DNA of 64,000 nt. Source: JBFGFX01 sp965232455 (GTDB taxonomy: Bacteria; Pseudomonadota; Gammaproteobacteria; Steroidobacterales; Woeseiaceae). Both the position numbers and the translations under genes were made by a program. Below the pieces are notes generated by a model. It searched no databases and was not told the DNA's origin. It was given only the letters and a program-made list of their open reading frames with translations. The stretch covers positions 372,001-436,000 of the forward strand of contig OZ246981.1 of assembly GCA_965232455.1 (NCBI GenBank), given 5' to 3'. Shown here in pieces: positions 25,432 to 33,787 of this stretch. The first letter of the stretch is position 1, and each line of letters begins with the position of its first letter.

Positions 25432-27192
25432 ATGAGCTTGCAGGCAATGACGTATTTTGTCGTTGGCGCGAGTTTTGCGCTGTACATCGGTATCGCCGTC
25501 TGGTCACGTGCGCACAGCACGGGCGATTTTTACATCGCAAGCAAAGGCGTCTCGCCGGTGGCGAACGGTATGGCCACCGCCGCGGACTGGATGAGCGCCG
25601 CGTCGTTCATCTCGATGGCGGGGATCATCGCCTTCTCCGGTTACGACGGCTCGGTTTATCTGATGGGCTGGACGGGAGGCTACGTGCTGTTGGCGCTGTT
25701 TCTTGCGCCCTATTTGCGGAAGTTCGGCAAGTTCACGGTTCCCGAATTTATCGCAGAGCGCTATTACTCGCGGACGGCGCGCATCGTCGCCGTCATCTGC
25801 CTGATTTTTGTCTCCTTTACCTACGTCGCCGGTCAAATGCGCGGCGTTGGCATCGTTTTCTCCCGGTTTCTCGAAGTCGACGTTACGCTCGGCCTGATCA
25901 TCGGGATGGGCATCGTATTCGTTTACGCGGTTCTCGGCGGCATGAAGGGCATCACGTACACGCAGGTTGCGCAGTATTGCGTGCTCATATTCGCGTATAC
26001 GGTGCCTGCGATTTTTATTGCGATCCAGATCACCGGCAATCCGATCCCGCAGCTTGCTTTCGGCGGCGAGATAGCCGGTACGGGTACGGGCCTTCTGGAA
26101 AAACTCGACGACATCGTTACCTCGCTCGGATTTACGCAATACACCACCGGCACCAAGAGTACGATCGACGTCTTCTGCATAACGCTCGCGCTGATGGTGG
26201 GCACTGCCGGGCTGCCGCACGTTATCGTGCGCTTTTTCACGGTCCCCAGGGTCCGCGACGCGCGCACGTCCGCGGGATTCGCGCTGCTGTTCATCGCCAT
26301 TCTCTACACCACGGCGCCGGCCGTGGGCGCGATGGCGCGTTTTAATCTGATCAACACGGTGCAACCGGGCGAAGTGGGGACCGTCGACGGAAATCTCAGC
26401 TACGACGAGCGGCCTCGCTGGTTCGAGACCTGGCAGCGGACCGGTCTGGTATCCGTCGAGGACAAAAACGGCGACGGGCGCATCCAGTATTACGACGACT
26501 CGAATCCGGCGTTCGTGGCGAAAGCCGACGAGTTCGGCTGGCGGGGTAACGAACTGACCGTTGATCGCGACATCATGGTGCTCGCCAATCCCGAAATTGC
26601 GGGGCTGCCGAACTGGGTCATCGCGCTGGTCGCGGCCGGCGGCATCGCCGCGGCGCTGTCCACGGCCGCCGGGCTTTTACTGGTGATTTCCGCGGCCGTG
26701 TCGCACGACCTGATAAAAGGCATTGTTGCTCCGCGCATCAGCGACAAAGCGGAACTGTTGGCCGGGCGCGTGGCGGCGGCCGTTGCGATCCTGATTGCCG
26801 GCTACCTCGGCTACGATCCGCCCGGCTGGGTCGCGCAGGTCGTGGCGTTTGCGTTTGGCCTTGCCGCGGCCTCGCTTTTCCCGGCTATCCTGCTCGGCAT
26901 TTTTTTCAAGCGGATAAACAAAGAGGGCGCAATTGCAGGGATGCTGACCGGTTTGCTGTTCACGTACTTTTACATCGAATACTTCAAAGGGCTTTTTCTG
27001 AAGTGGGCCGGTTCGCCGTGGGGCGACAACGTGGAGGCGAACTGGTTGTTCGGTATCTCCCCGGAAGGTATCGGCGTGGTCGGCATGCTGCTCAATTTTG
27101 TCGTTGCCATCGGCGTCAGCCATATGACCACGCCGCCACCCGACCGTGTTCAGCAGCTCGTCGAACATATCAGGGTTCCGCGCAGCGAATAA
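25432..27192 (+). CDS. Sodium:solute symporter, VC_2705/acetate-like subfamily
   Basis: 586 residues with about 13 membrane helices. The SSS signature region is GGMKGITYTQVAQY and the conserved start is SKGVSPVANGMATAADWMSAASF. A hydrophilic insert of ~75 residues (about 312-386) contains DKNGDGRIQYYDD, which resembles a calcium-binding loop. The subfamily imports small carboxylates such as acetate with Na+. It is paired with the DUF4212 gene upstream. Confidence 0.92.
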   Translation: MSLQAMTYFVVGASFALYIGIAVWSRAHSTGDFYIASKGVSPVANGMATAADWMSAASFISMAGIIAFSGYDGSVYLMGWTGGYVLLALFLAPYLRKFGKFTVPEFIAERYYSRTARIVAVICLIFVSFTYVAGQMRGVGIVFSRFLEVDVTLGLIIGMGIVFVYAVLGGMKGITYTQVAQYCVLIFAYTVPAIFIAIQITGNPIPQLAFGGEIAGTGTGLLEKLDDIVTSLGFTQYTTGTKSTIDVFCITLALMVGTAGLPHVIVRFFTVPRVRDARTSAGFALLFIAILYTTAPAVGAMARFNLINTVQPGEVGTVDGNLSYDERPRWFETWQRTGLVSVEDKNGDGRIQYYDDSNPAFVAKADEFGWRGNELTVDRDIMVLANPEIAGLPNWVIALVAAGGIAAALSTAAGLLLVISAAVSHDLIKGIVAPRISDKAELLAGRVAAAVAILIAGYLGYDPPGWVAQVVAFAFGLAAASLFPAILLGIFFKRINKEGAIAGMLTGLLFTYFYIEYFKGLFLKWAGSPWGDNVEANWLFGISPEGIGVVGMLLNFVVAIGVSHMTTPPPDRVQQLVEHIRVPRSE

Positions 27193-27202
27193 TCCGACAA
27201 GC

Positions 27203-28090
27203 ATGAGTCACGACCACGAGGAACACGGCCACACGAACAATCGGCGTCGACTGACGATTGCGCTGGTCATTACGGCTTCATTCACGATTGTGGAGGCCGT
27301 CGGCGGCATCATCACGCGATCGCTGGCGCTGCTCGCCGACGCCGGCCACATGCTGACGGATTCGATGGCGCTCGCCCTGGCCGTTTTCGCATTCGTGATC
27401 AGTGCCCGGCCGGCCGACCAGAGGCGCAGCTTCGGCTATCACCGCATCCAGATTCTGGCGGCGTTCGTCAACGGTATCACGCTACTGGCGATTGTCGTTT
27501 GGATTCTGATCGAGGCCGTACGGCGATTACTGTCTCCGCCCGAGGTGTTGGGTGAGACGATGCTTTCCGTCGCCGTTATCGGTCTGGTCGTCAACATCGT
27601 GTCGTTTTGGATTCTCCACGGCGGTGACCAGGAAAACCTGAACATGCGAGGCGCCGCCTTACACGTCCTTAGCGATCTGCTGGGGTCGGTTGCCGCGATT
27701 GCGGCGGCCATCGTAATTATCTACACCGGCTGGATGCCGATCGACCCGATCCTGTCGGTTGCGGTTGCCCTGCTCATTTTTCGCAGCGCCTGGTTCATCG
27801 TCCGCCGCAGCGCGCATATCCTGCTCGAGGGAACGCCGGACTGGCTGAACGTCGACGAAATCAAAGCGCGTTTGATGAAAGCGCTGCCGGACGTAGGCGA
27901 CGTGCATCACGTGCATGTCTGGGGTTTGACCCAGGAGCGGTTGATGCTCACGATGCATGTCGCGCTTCACCGCGACGCGCTCGACCCGACGGAGACGATC
28001 CGTTCGGTCAAAAGAATTCTGGCGGACGACTACGGTATCGGCCATTCCACGATCGAGATCGAGTTCGACGGCTGCGCGGACAGCCGGTGA
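27203..28090 (+). CDS. Cation diffusion facilitator (CDF) metal efflux protein
   Basis: 295 residues. A His-rich N-terminus (SHDHEEHGH) is followed by six membrane helices; the HxxxD metal sites are visible in LLADAGHMLTDS and ALHVLSDLLGS. The C-terminal cytoplasmic metal-binding domain includes VHHVHVW. This is the CzcD/ZitB type, exporting Zn2+ or similar ions in exchange for protons. It starts 10 bases after the symporter stop. Confidence 0.92.
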   Translation: MSHDHEEHGHTNNRRRLTIALVITASFTIVEAVGGIITRSLALLADAGHMLTDSMALALAVFAFVISARPADQRRSFGYHRIQILAAFVNGITLLAIVVWILIEAVRRLLSPPEVLGETMLSVAVIGLVVNIVSFWILHGGDQENLNMRGAALHVLSDLLGSVAAIAAAIVIIYTGWMPIDPILSVAVALLIFRSAWFIVRRSAHILLEGTPDWLNVDEIKARLMKALPDVGDVHHVHVWGLTQERLMLTMHVALHRDALDPTETIRSVKRILADDYGIGHSTIEIEFDGCADSR

Positions 28091-28118
28091 GTATCTTTCG
28101 TTGGATGGGCGACCCTAC

Positions 28119-28658
28119 CTACGCGCGATCGTCCGGATGCACGATGCCGATGTAGGGTAACGTGCGGTCCCGCTCCGCAAAATCCAATCCGTAACCGACG
28201 ACCCATTCGTCGGGAATGGTAAAACCGATGTAGTCGATATCGACGTCCACCTCGGACCGCGCCGGTTTGTGGAGCAGGGCGCAGCTGCGCACGGTGGCCG
28301 GCCGATGCGATTCCATCATGCCGATCAGGTAATGCAGCGTGTGTCCTGTATCGACGATGTCTTCCACGATCAGCACGTGTTTGCCTTCGATATTGCCGCG
28401 GACGTCCATGAGCAGTCGAACGGCGCCGGTCTGAACGCTGGAGCTGCCGTAACTCGAGATTGCGATGAATTCAATGGTTCTCGGAATGGTAAGCCGTCGC
28501 GACAGGTCGGCCAGAAATATGAATGAACCTTTGAGGACGCCAACGAGCACGATGCTGCCTTTGTCCGCGTAGTCGTTCGATATCTGTCCGGCAAGTTCGC
28601 CGACGCGGTCGAGGATCCTGTCCTCGCTGATCATTACCTCGGGTTGGTTTGGGCTCAT
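28119..28658 (-). CDS. hpt: Hypoxanthine phosphoribosyltransferase
   Basis: 179 residues, the usual length. The PRPP loop VLIVEDIVDTGHTL and the flexible SSYG loop are intact. It salvages hypoxanthine (and guanine) to IMP/GMP. AGGAGG lies 6 bases ahead of the ATG. It is separated from the upstream envelope operon by 164 bases, so it probably has its own promoter. Confidence 0.95.
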   Translation of the reverse strand: MSPNQPEVMISEDRILDRVGELAGQISNDYADKGSIVLVGVLKGSFIFLADLSRRLTIPRTIEFIAISSYGSSSVQTGAVRLLMDVRGNIEGKHVLIVEDIVDTGHTLHYLIGMMESHRPATVRSCALLHKPARSEVDVDIDYIGFTIPDEWVVGYGLDFAERDRTLPYIGIVHPDDRA

Positions 28659-28822
28659 CGGCGCCTCCTGACGACCGCGATCGCAGCGCTATGCTAGGCG
28701 CAGCCGCGGCCGCCATGCAAGCGACGCGTTGGTGTCCGCCGCCGATCGGACGGACGCACCCCGACGACACGGCTGCAGGAGCCTGTCAGCAAGCGCTCAT
28801 ACAGAGGTTGAAGCCGTTGCGG

Positions 28823-29608
28823 TCAGTTGAGCGGGAATCCCGCCTGGGTCAGCAGCCGGGCGCTCGTGGAATACTCGTCCTTGTCGTCGTAGGTCAACAC
28901 CACGTCGAATTTACCCACGCCTTTCCGGAACCAGTCGAGTTTGAGACCCGTCGTGCGGTTTTCGATGCGCTCGACAAACGCGGCCGCCCGATACGGTTCT
29001 CCGAAGCTGACCAGAACCGAACGACCGATGTCGGAATACAGGCTGGGTACCTGCGGTGTGTTACGACGATCGCCCAGGACGTAGTTCAGGTGGCGATAGA
29101 TGTAGGCGCTGTACCAGGTGGCGCCCGTCGGGATGCTGGTGGCGTTCTTGGGGATCCGGCTCGGGCCGTAGTTGTAAGCCGCGAGCGTCAGATGCAGATC
29201 ACCGTCGTAGCGCGCCAGCAGCTCTTTCAGATAACGTGCCCCGGCGTCGATGTTGGTGCACGGATCGTATAATTCGGAGAGCCGGTAGATATCGAGATGC
29301 CGGGCCGTCTCGGGCCACTGTATCTGCATCACGCCATGGGCATTGGCCCGCGAGCGAGCTGTCGCGTCGAAGTCGCTTTCGCCGCGTGCGACGGCCAGCA
29401 GCAGGGTTTCGGGAAGGCCGTATACTCCGGCGGCGACGCGGAAACAGTTGGCATGCGGAAAGCGCAGGTCCGGCTCGATGGTGGTGTCCTCGAGGAGGTA
29501 TTGTCGCCAGGCGGCGCTGGGGTCCTCCACGCCCTCGTCGCCGCGGCTCGTCGCTCCCGACGGAAGGGTAATCGCGAGCGCCGTGAGTGCGAGGAGTGTT
29601 CGTGTCAT
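28823..29608 (-). CDS. Lytic transglycosylase with SPOR-like C-terminus
   Basis: 261 residues with a signal peptide (~1-20). An SLT lysozyme-like domain spans ~45-170: catalytic Glu77 in ARGESDF, GVMQIQ, and AAYNYG. The last ~70 residues (beta-alpha pattern with an FVERIE helix) look like a SPOR-type peptidoglycan-binding fold. It cleaves glycan strands in the periplasm. Its ATG overlaps the stop of the preceding gene, so it is the terminal gene of the envelope operon. Confidence 0.85.
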   Translation of the reverse strand: MTRTLLALTALAITLPSGATSRGDEGVEDPSAAWRQYLLEDTTIEPDLRFPHANCFRVAAGVYGLPETLLLAVARGESDFDATARSRANAHGVMQIQWPETARHLDIYRLSELYDPCTNIDAGARYLKELLARYDGDLHLTLAAYNYGPSRIPKNATSIPTGATWYSAYIYRHLNYVLGDRRNTPQVPSLYSDIGRSVLVSFGEPYRAAAFVERIENRTTGLKLDWFRKGVGKFDVVLTYDDKDEYSTSARLLTQAGFPLN

Positions 29609-30240
29609 GGCACGCTGTCCGACAGGTCCAGGCCGGTAGCAGCGGAAATTTGCGACAGCTTCCTGCTGCGCTCGGCGTCATCGCTGTAAGAGAAAGCGAC
29701 CTGATAGACGCCGTTCTTGACCTTTGCCACCCGGTAATCGAGCCCCGTGACGTCCTCGAGCCGCCGCACGAAGCCGCGGGCCGCAATTTCACTGCGGAAC
29801 GGGTTCCAAAAAGCCTGCCATTCCGGATCGGACAGGGCGTCGTCGTTTCCGTATTGTAACGGCGGGTCGTCGTGCCGGACGTCGGCCGTCGAGGACGCGT
29901 CGGCCGGAAGTTCCCGTATCGGCATGGAGTGGGCAGGCTCCGGCGCCTCGGACGAGGCCGTCGTCGCCTCGCCGACCGTCTCATCGGTCATCTCGTCCGC
30001 AGCGTTTATCGGCGAGTCGTCGGCGGCCGGCGGAGCCGGCTCGATCGCCTCCGCAACGGAGGCCGGTTCGACCGCGTCCACCAGCGCCTGCCGTTTTTCC
30101 TTTAGCTGCTGGATGGCCACTCCGTAACGATCTTCGTCGCTGACCGTTCCGGTCAGGTGGAAATTGGGCATGCCGACGAGCATGACCAATGCCCCGATCG
30201 AAACGATCGAACCGACTACGAATCCAAGAATTCTGAACAT
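29605..30240 (-). CDS. Single-pass membrane protein with SPOR-like end
   Basis: 211 residues: one N-terminal membrane helix (~5-24), an acidic Ala/Glu/Pro-rich linker (~55-135), and a C-terminal ~70-residue domain with the FVRRLEDVTGLDYRVAKVK pattern that looks like a degenerate SPOR (septal peptidoglycan-binding) domain. Layout resembles FtsN-like proteins. No family is recognised. Overlap with the transglycosylase (ATGA) suggests that the two act together on the wall. Confidence 0.65.
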   Translation of the reverse strand: MFRILGFVVGSIVSIGALVMLVGMPNFHLTGTVSDEDRYGVAIQQLKEKRQALVDAVEPASVAEAIEPAPPAADDSPINAADEMTDETVGEATTASSEAPEPAHSMPIRELPADASSTADVRHDDPPLQYGNDDALSDPEWQAFWNPFRSEIAARGFVRRLEDVTGLDYRVAKVKNGVYQVAFSYSDDAERSRKLSQISAATGLDLSDSVP

Positions 30241-30254
30241 AACGTTGCCCCGAT

Positions 30255-31763
30255 TCAGTAAATGTTCTTGATTCTTATCGCGTTCCAGTCAACAAACGGC
30301 TGCAACTCCTCGATGGTCGAGGACAGTGTCGTCAGCCAGGCCGCAAGCTCGCGGCCCTCGAAGCCCGCGCGCACCGACTCCGAACAGCGCCTTGGAAGTT
30401 CGTCGAGATGGGCGCCGAGCTTGCGCGCCGCACGGCTGTCGCTGACCGCAATCGCGTAATAGGTATCGGCGTCCGGTTCGAGCCGCCATTCGTTTTCCGG
30501 CAGCCAGCTGTCGCGCAGGAGGCTGGTCGGTAACGCGATCGTAATCGCTTCCTTGGCGCGCGAAATCCTGGCGGCGGTTCGATACGCGCAGCGGCCGTCG
30601 TCGAGGCGCACGAGCCCGTTGTTCTGCTGATGATTCAGCACGAACACCACCGCGTCTTCGTTGGTGGACACTTCGAGCCCGAGGCAGCCGCCGCGGCGGC
30701 TCCGGTACGGATCTCGTCCATACGCCGCTTCGCGGGACGGACAGGCCCGGCCGGACTCCAGCCTGACCATACGCAGCGAATCGAGCAGCGCGCCGGACCG
30801 GACGGAGACCGATTCCGGGCTTGCGGAGACGGGAGATGCGCTCAGGTAACGCGTGGGAATCCGCACGTATACGCTGCTGCTGACGGCTTGTAGTTCGCCG
30901 TTCGGGTCCGTCGGAGTAATGGTCACCCAATACTGGTGCAGGTCGCCGTCGACGACGTGCGCTTTCCCTTGCAGAAGCGCGTTGTGCGGCACGTCGTCGA
31001 CGGCAAACTGGAGCGAGCTCAAGCCCGCGATGTTCTTGCCGACGAGATCCAGGACGTCGCTGCCGTCTCCGACCGGATCGACGCGGCCGACGACGTATTC
31101 GTCGCTGAGCACGCGCATCAGGGAGCAGCGCAGGTCGTGTGCGAGATGCGCGGCCATCAGGTCCGTCTCCGCCGTCGAGTACGGCACTCCGCGATCTCCC
31201 AGAAACGTCCGGTCCAACACCGGTCGTTGCCGCGCGCGCTGTTGCTCGCGGTTCAGCCGGCCCTGCCATTCCTTACCGAACCCCGCCACCCAGCTTTTCT
31301 CGACGACATCGAGTGCACGGACGGAGGCGTGGACGCCGTCGGGTCCCATGCTGCGAAGTTCAATACCGACAAGGTATTGCACGTCGTCCGCGCTGCAGTC
31401 GCTTCCGGTCGTCGGCACACGACGCTGTGCTTCGATGCCGTTCGGCTGCCAGGCGATGGTGACGCCCGGCGTCCCAACGACCTCTCGCTGCAGCCGGTCC
31501 CGTAGACGCAATGAGAGCTCGTCCACCCGGGAAAGCGGGCTGCCGTTGTGCATCACGACAAAACGCACCGACGCACCCTTGAAGCGCGGATGCGCGGTCA
31601 GCTCGTTTGCGACGTAGGTCGAGAGTCCTTTTCCGACCCAGTCTTCGACGTTCTGTTGGCGAGCCTGTGCGGCACCTGGCAAGCAAGCAATCAGCACGGC
31701 CGTTGTCGCCACGCCGGCGAGCAGCGTCGCGGTTCTGCCGGTGGACGTTCGGCTGGCGGCCAT
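30255..31763 (-). CDS. Large exported protein of unknown function
   Basis: 502 residues with a signal peptide ending at AQA (~32-34). The N-terminal third (WVGKGLSTYVANELTAHPRF...) resembles the lipoprotein-type nucleotide-free folds seen in CsgG/FlgO-like proteins, but the similarity is weak. The remainder is unrecognised and contains several Cys likely to form disulfides. The ATG follows the upstream TAG directly (TAGATG), with GGAGAAA ahead. Operon position makes it a periplasmic or outer-membrane partner of the ExbB/ExbD-like pair. Confidence 0.6.
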   Translation of the reverse strand: MAASRTSTGRTATLLAGVATTAVLIACLPGAAQARQQNVEDWVGKGLSTYVANELTAHPRFKGASVRFVVMHNGSPLSRVDELSLRLRDRLQREVVGTPGVTIAWQPNGIEAQRRVPTTGSDCSADDVQYLVGIELRSMGPDGVHASVRALDVVEKSWVAGFGKEWQGRLNREQQRARQRPVLDRTFLGDRGVPYSTAETDLMAAHLAHDLRCSLMRVLSDEYVVGRVDPVGDGSDVLDLVGKNIAGLSSLQFAVDDVPHNALLQGKAHVVDGDLHQYWVTITPTDPNGELQAVSSSVYVRIPTRYLSASPVSASPESVSVRSGALLDSLRMVRLESGRACPSREAAYGRDPYRSRRGGCLGLEVSTNEDAVVFVLNHQQNNGLVRLDDGRCAYRTAARISRAKEAITIALPTSLLRDSWLPENEWRLEPDADTYYAIAVSDSRAARKLGAHLDELPRRCSESVRAGFEGRELAAWLTTLSSTIEELQPFVDWNAIRIKNIY

Positions 31764-32549
31764 CTATTTCTCCAGCCGCATTGCGCCGTCACCGTCGATG
31801 ATCAGCTCGCCGCCCCTGGATTCGGTCAGATAACGGTTGAGGGCGCTGGACAGTTTCGAGGGCAGCGTCACGCCCCAGGTGATCGTCCCCGGAGCGCCCG
31901 TCCGGCGCAGGGCCGCGACAACGTCGTTTGGCACCGTGGCTTCATCCATCTCGTGAAACTGGGAGGGATTGGACGCGGGCCAGAAACTCAGGGCGCCCCG
32001 GTTGACGTTCATGCGAAATGCCTTGTCCGCACGCATCGCGTAGAGGCCGATTTCGTTTCGCGCGACCAGACGCCGTAGCGCGAGGTCCGACTCGAAGCGC
32101 AGGGTAAAGCCTTCTTTCGCCGCTTCGCTCGCGGCCGGCGCCGGTGCCGGCTCGGGCACCGGCGCCACGGACGACGCCAGAGGAGGGGAGGTAGTCGGCT
32201 CGGGCTCGGGCGCTTTGACGGGTTCGTAAACCGGGGCGGGGGGCAGCTTCACCCGGCGCGGTTCCGGCGGTGGCGGCTGCTGCAGAACGGGTTCTCGGAC
32301 CACGCGTTCGGGCACCGGCATCGGTCGCTCCGGCGGCGGTTCTGCGGTCGGCTTCGGGTCCGGGTCGGCTTTTGTCGTGACGGGCGCAGGGGGAGTCATC
32401 GGCAGGCTCTGTACGAGCGCGAATATCGCAACCAGGCACAACGACAGTATCGCCATGAACCGCATGACGTCGGTCTGCAGGTCGGCCGCGCCGCCGGCTT
32501 CCATGTCCATGCCGCGGTTCAACGGGTAACTCAACGGCGAGCGGGTCAC
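31764..32549 (-). CDS. ExbD-like membrane protein with TonB-like proline-rich spacer
   Basis: 261 residues, GTG start with GGAGGAG ahead. A short cytoplasmic N-terminus leads into one membrane helix beginning TDVMRFMAILSLCLVAIFAL; Asp27 sits where ExbD/TolR carry their essential proton-path Asp (DVM). Residues ~50-135 are a Pro/Glu/Lys-rich spacer like that of TonB. The ~115-residue C-terminal domain (~147-261) is not recognised. It overlaps the ExbB-like gene by 4 bases. The combination of an ExbD-type anchor and a TonB-type spacer in one protein is unusual. Confidence 0.7.
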   Translation of the reverse strand: MTRSPLSYPLNRGMDMEAGGAADLQTDVMRFMAILSLCLVAIFALVQSLPMTPPAPVTTKADPDPKPTAEPPPERPMPVPERVVREPVLQQPPPPEPRRVKLPPAPVYEPVKAPEPEPTTSPPLASSVAPVPEPAPAPAASEAAKEGFTLRFESDLALRRLVARNEIGLYAMRADKAFRMNVNRGALSFWPASNPSQFHEMDEATVPNDVVAALRRTGAPGTITWGVTLPSKLSSALNRYLTESRGGELIIDGDGAMRLEK

Positions 32550-33196
32550 TTGATCTCCTCCTCGCCGTCGCGGCGCTGTTCACGGAGGTGTTCTTCGATG
32601 CGATGCAGCGCGTCCTTCATGCTGGACGTGTCGACACGCGCCGCGCGGTCGTAACGTTGCTGCAGCTGGGCGCCGAGCGAAATCGATTTGTAGACGCGCA
32701 TCAGGTAGCCGCCGATTCCGCCAAAGATCGTCGTGGACAGGGCGAGCAGGATGCCGCCGTCGACGAGACGTTTCAGCACGGCAAACGCCCCTTCCTGGAC
32801 CGTCTCATCGGGGTCGCCCAGCGCGAAGATCAGTGCGCTTCGCATGCCGATCGCCGTCCAGATGACGCCGGTACCGAAAAACAGGGTCGTCCAGGTATCC
32901 GTCAGCTGGTCCAGCTGCACGATGTCCTCGATCGGCCTGTCCTCGCGGAGCTGCTTGCGCAGGCGACCGAGCGTCGCGGAATACACCAGGAGCAGGAGAG
33001 CGAACACCGGCAGCGACGATCCCAGGTTGTCGTAAACCCAGCTGAGCCAGTCGGCCGGGTCGGGGAGCATTCCGTTGCTGAAGGTGACGAAGTGCCCTCG
33101 GCTCAGGACGTACAGGATCGAGCCGGCGCCAATCAGCGAGCCGAGCATGCCGGCGCTCAATCCCTGAACGAAACTGCGGCTGTTGGTCGACCACAT
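32546..33196 (-). CDS. MotA/TolQ/ExbB-like proton channel protein
   Basis: 216 residues from ATG 33196, 13 bases after the lipoprotein stop; an upstream ATG at 33277 would overlap that gene by 68 bases. Four hydrophobic segments are seen (about 8-32, 58-77, 105-127 and 143-168). The last two (TLFFGTGVIWTAIGM and LLALSTTIFGGIGGYLM) have the spacing and small/Thr-rich character of the TolQ/ExbB channel helices, and a charged cytoplasmic tail follows. It most likely forms the proton-conducting ring around the ExbD-like protein encoded next. Confidence 0.7.
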   Translation of the reverse strand: MWSTNSRSFVQGLSAGMLGSLIGAGSILYVLSRGHFVTFSNGMLPDPADWLSWVYDNLGSSLPVFALLLLVYSATLGRLRKQLREDRPIEDIVQLDQLTDTWTTLFFGTGVIWTAIGMRSALIFALGDPDETVQEGAFAVLKRLVDGGILLALSTTIFGGIGGYLMRVYKSISLGAQLQQRYDRAARVDTSSMKDALHRIEEHLREQRRDGEEEIK

Positions 33197-33209
33197 GGGT
33201 TCGCGCCGC

Positions 33210-33755
33210 TCAGTTGGCAGCGGCGCAGGCCGTGCAGGTGGCTTCGAGTACGAGTTCGACCTCGCGGTACAGTTCATCGGCGCGGTAGTAGCCGCCGTTG
33301 TCGAGACTCACGCGCAGCAGTCCGCGCTCCTTGTCGCTCAGCTCACGCTCCATGTCCAGCAGTACCCGGTCACGCCGGGGGCAGGTATGCGAGCAGTTGT
33401 TGTAGTCGCCGGCAAGCGAGATGAATTTGACGTTGAAATAACGGTTGTAGTAGTCGCGCGCCTGGCGCTGGCTGAGTAAACCCTGATCGGCCGACCAGAC
33501 CAGAAACTCGCTGAATCGACGCTTGTTCTCGGGTTTCGGGTCGCCTTCCGCCGTGTTGAGCAGATCGTCGTAGAGGCGGTCGAAGTGGGCCGCGCAGCCG
33601 TCGTTCAGGGACCGCTTGACCTGATCTATGGCCGCGTCCAGGTTTTTGGTCTGTGGGCCGGCGCACGGGGGCGGGGAGCTAGCACAGGAGGTCAGTGCGC
33701 CGGCCCACAAAATCGTGAATCCGATGAGCAGGTATTGCAGACTTCGTCGTTTCAT
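33210..33755 (-). CDS. Cys-rich lipoprotein of unknown function
   Basis: 181 residues with a lipobox GALTSC (lipidated Cys ~24) and GAGGAA before the ATG. The mature part is largely helical with several extra Cys (CAGPQTKN, NNCSHTCPR, ATCTACA) that could pair in the periplasm. No family recognised. It lies directly before the ExbB-like gene and could be the outer-membrane or accessory component. Confidence 0.6.
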   Translation of the reverse strand: MKRRSLQYLLIGFTILWAGALTSCASSPPPCAGPQTKNLDAAIDQVKRSLNDGCAAHFDRLYDDLLNTAEGDPKPENKRRFSEFLVWSADQGLLSQRQARDYYNRYFNVKFISLAGDYNNCSHTCPRRDRVLLDMERELSDKERGLLRVSLDNGGYYRADELYREVELVLEATCTACAAAN

Positions 33756-33787
33756 GGCTTCAATTCCTCGGAATCTCGTCACAAGAA

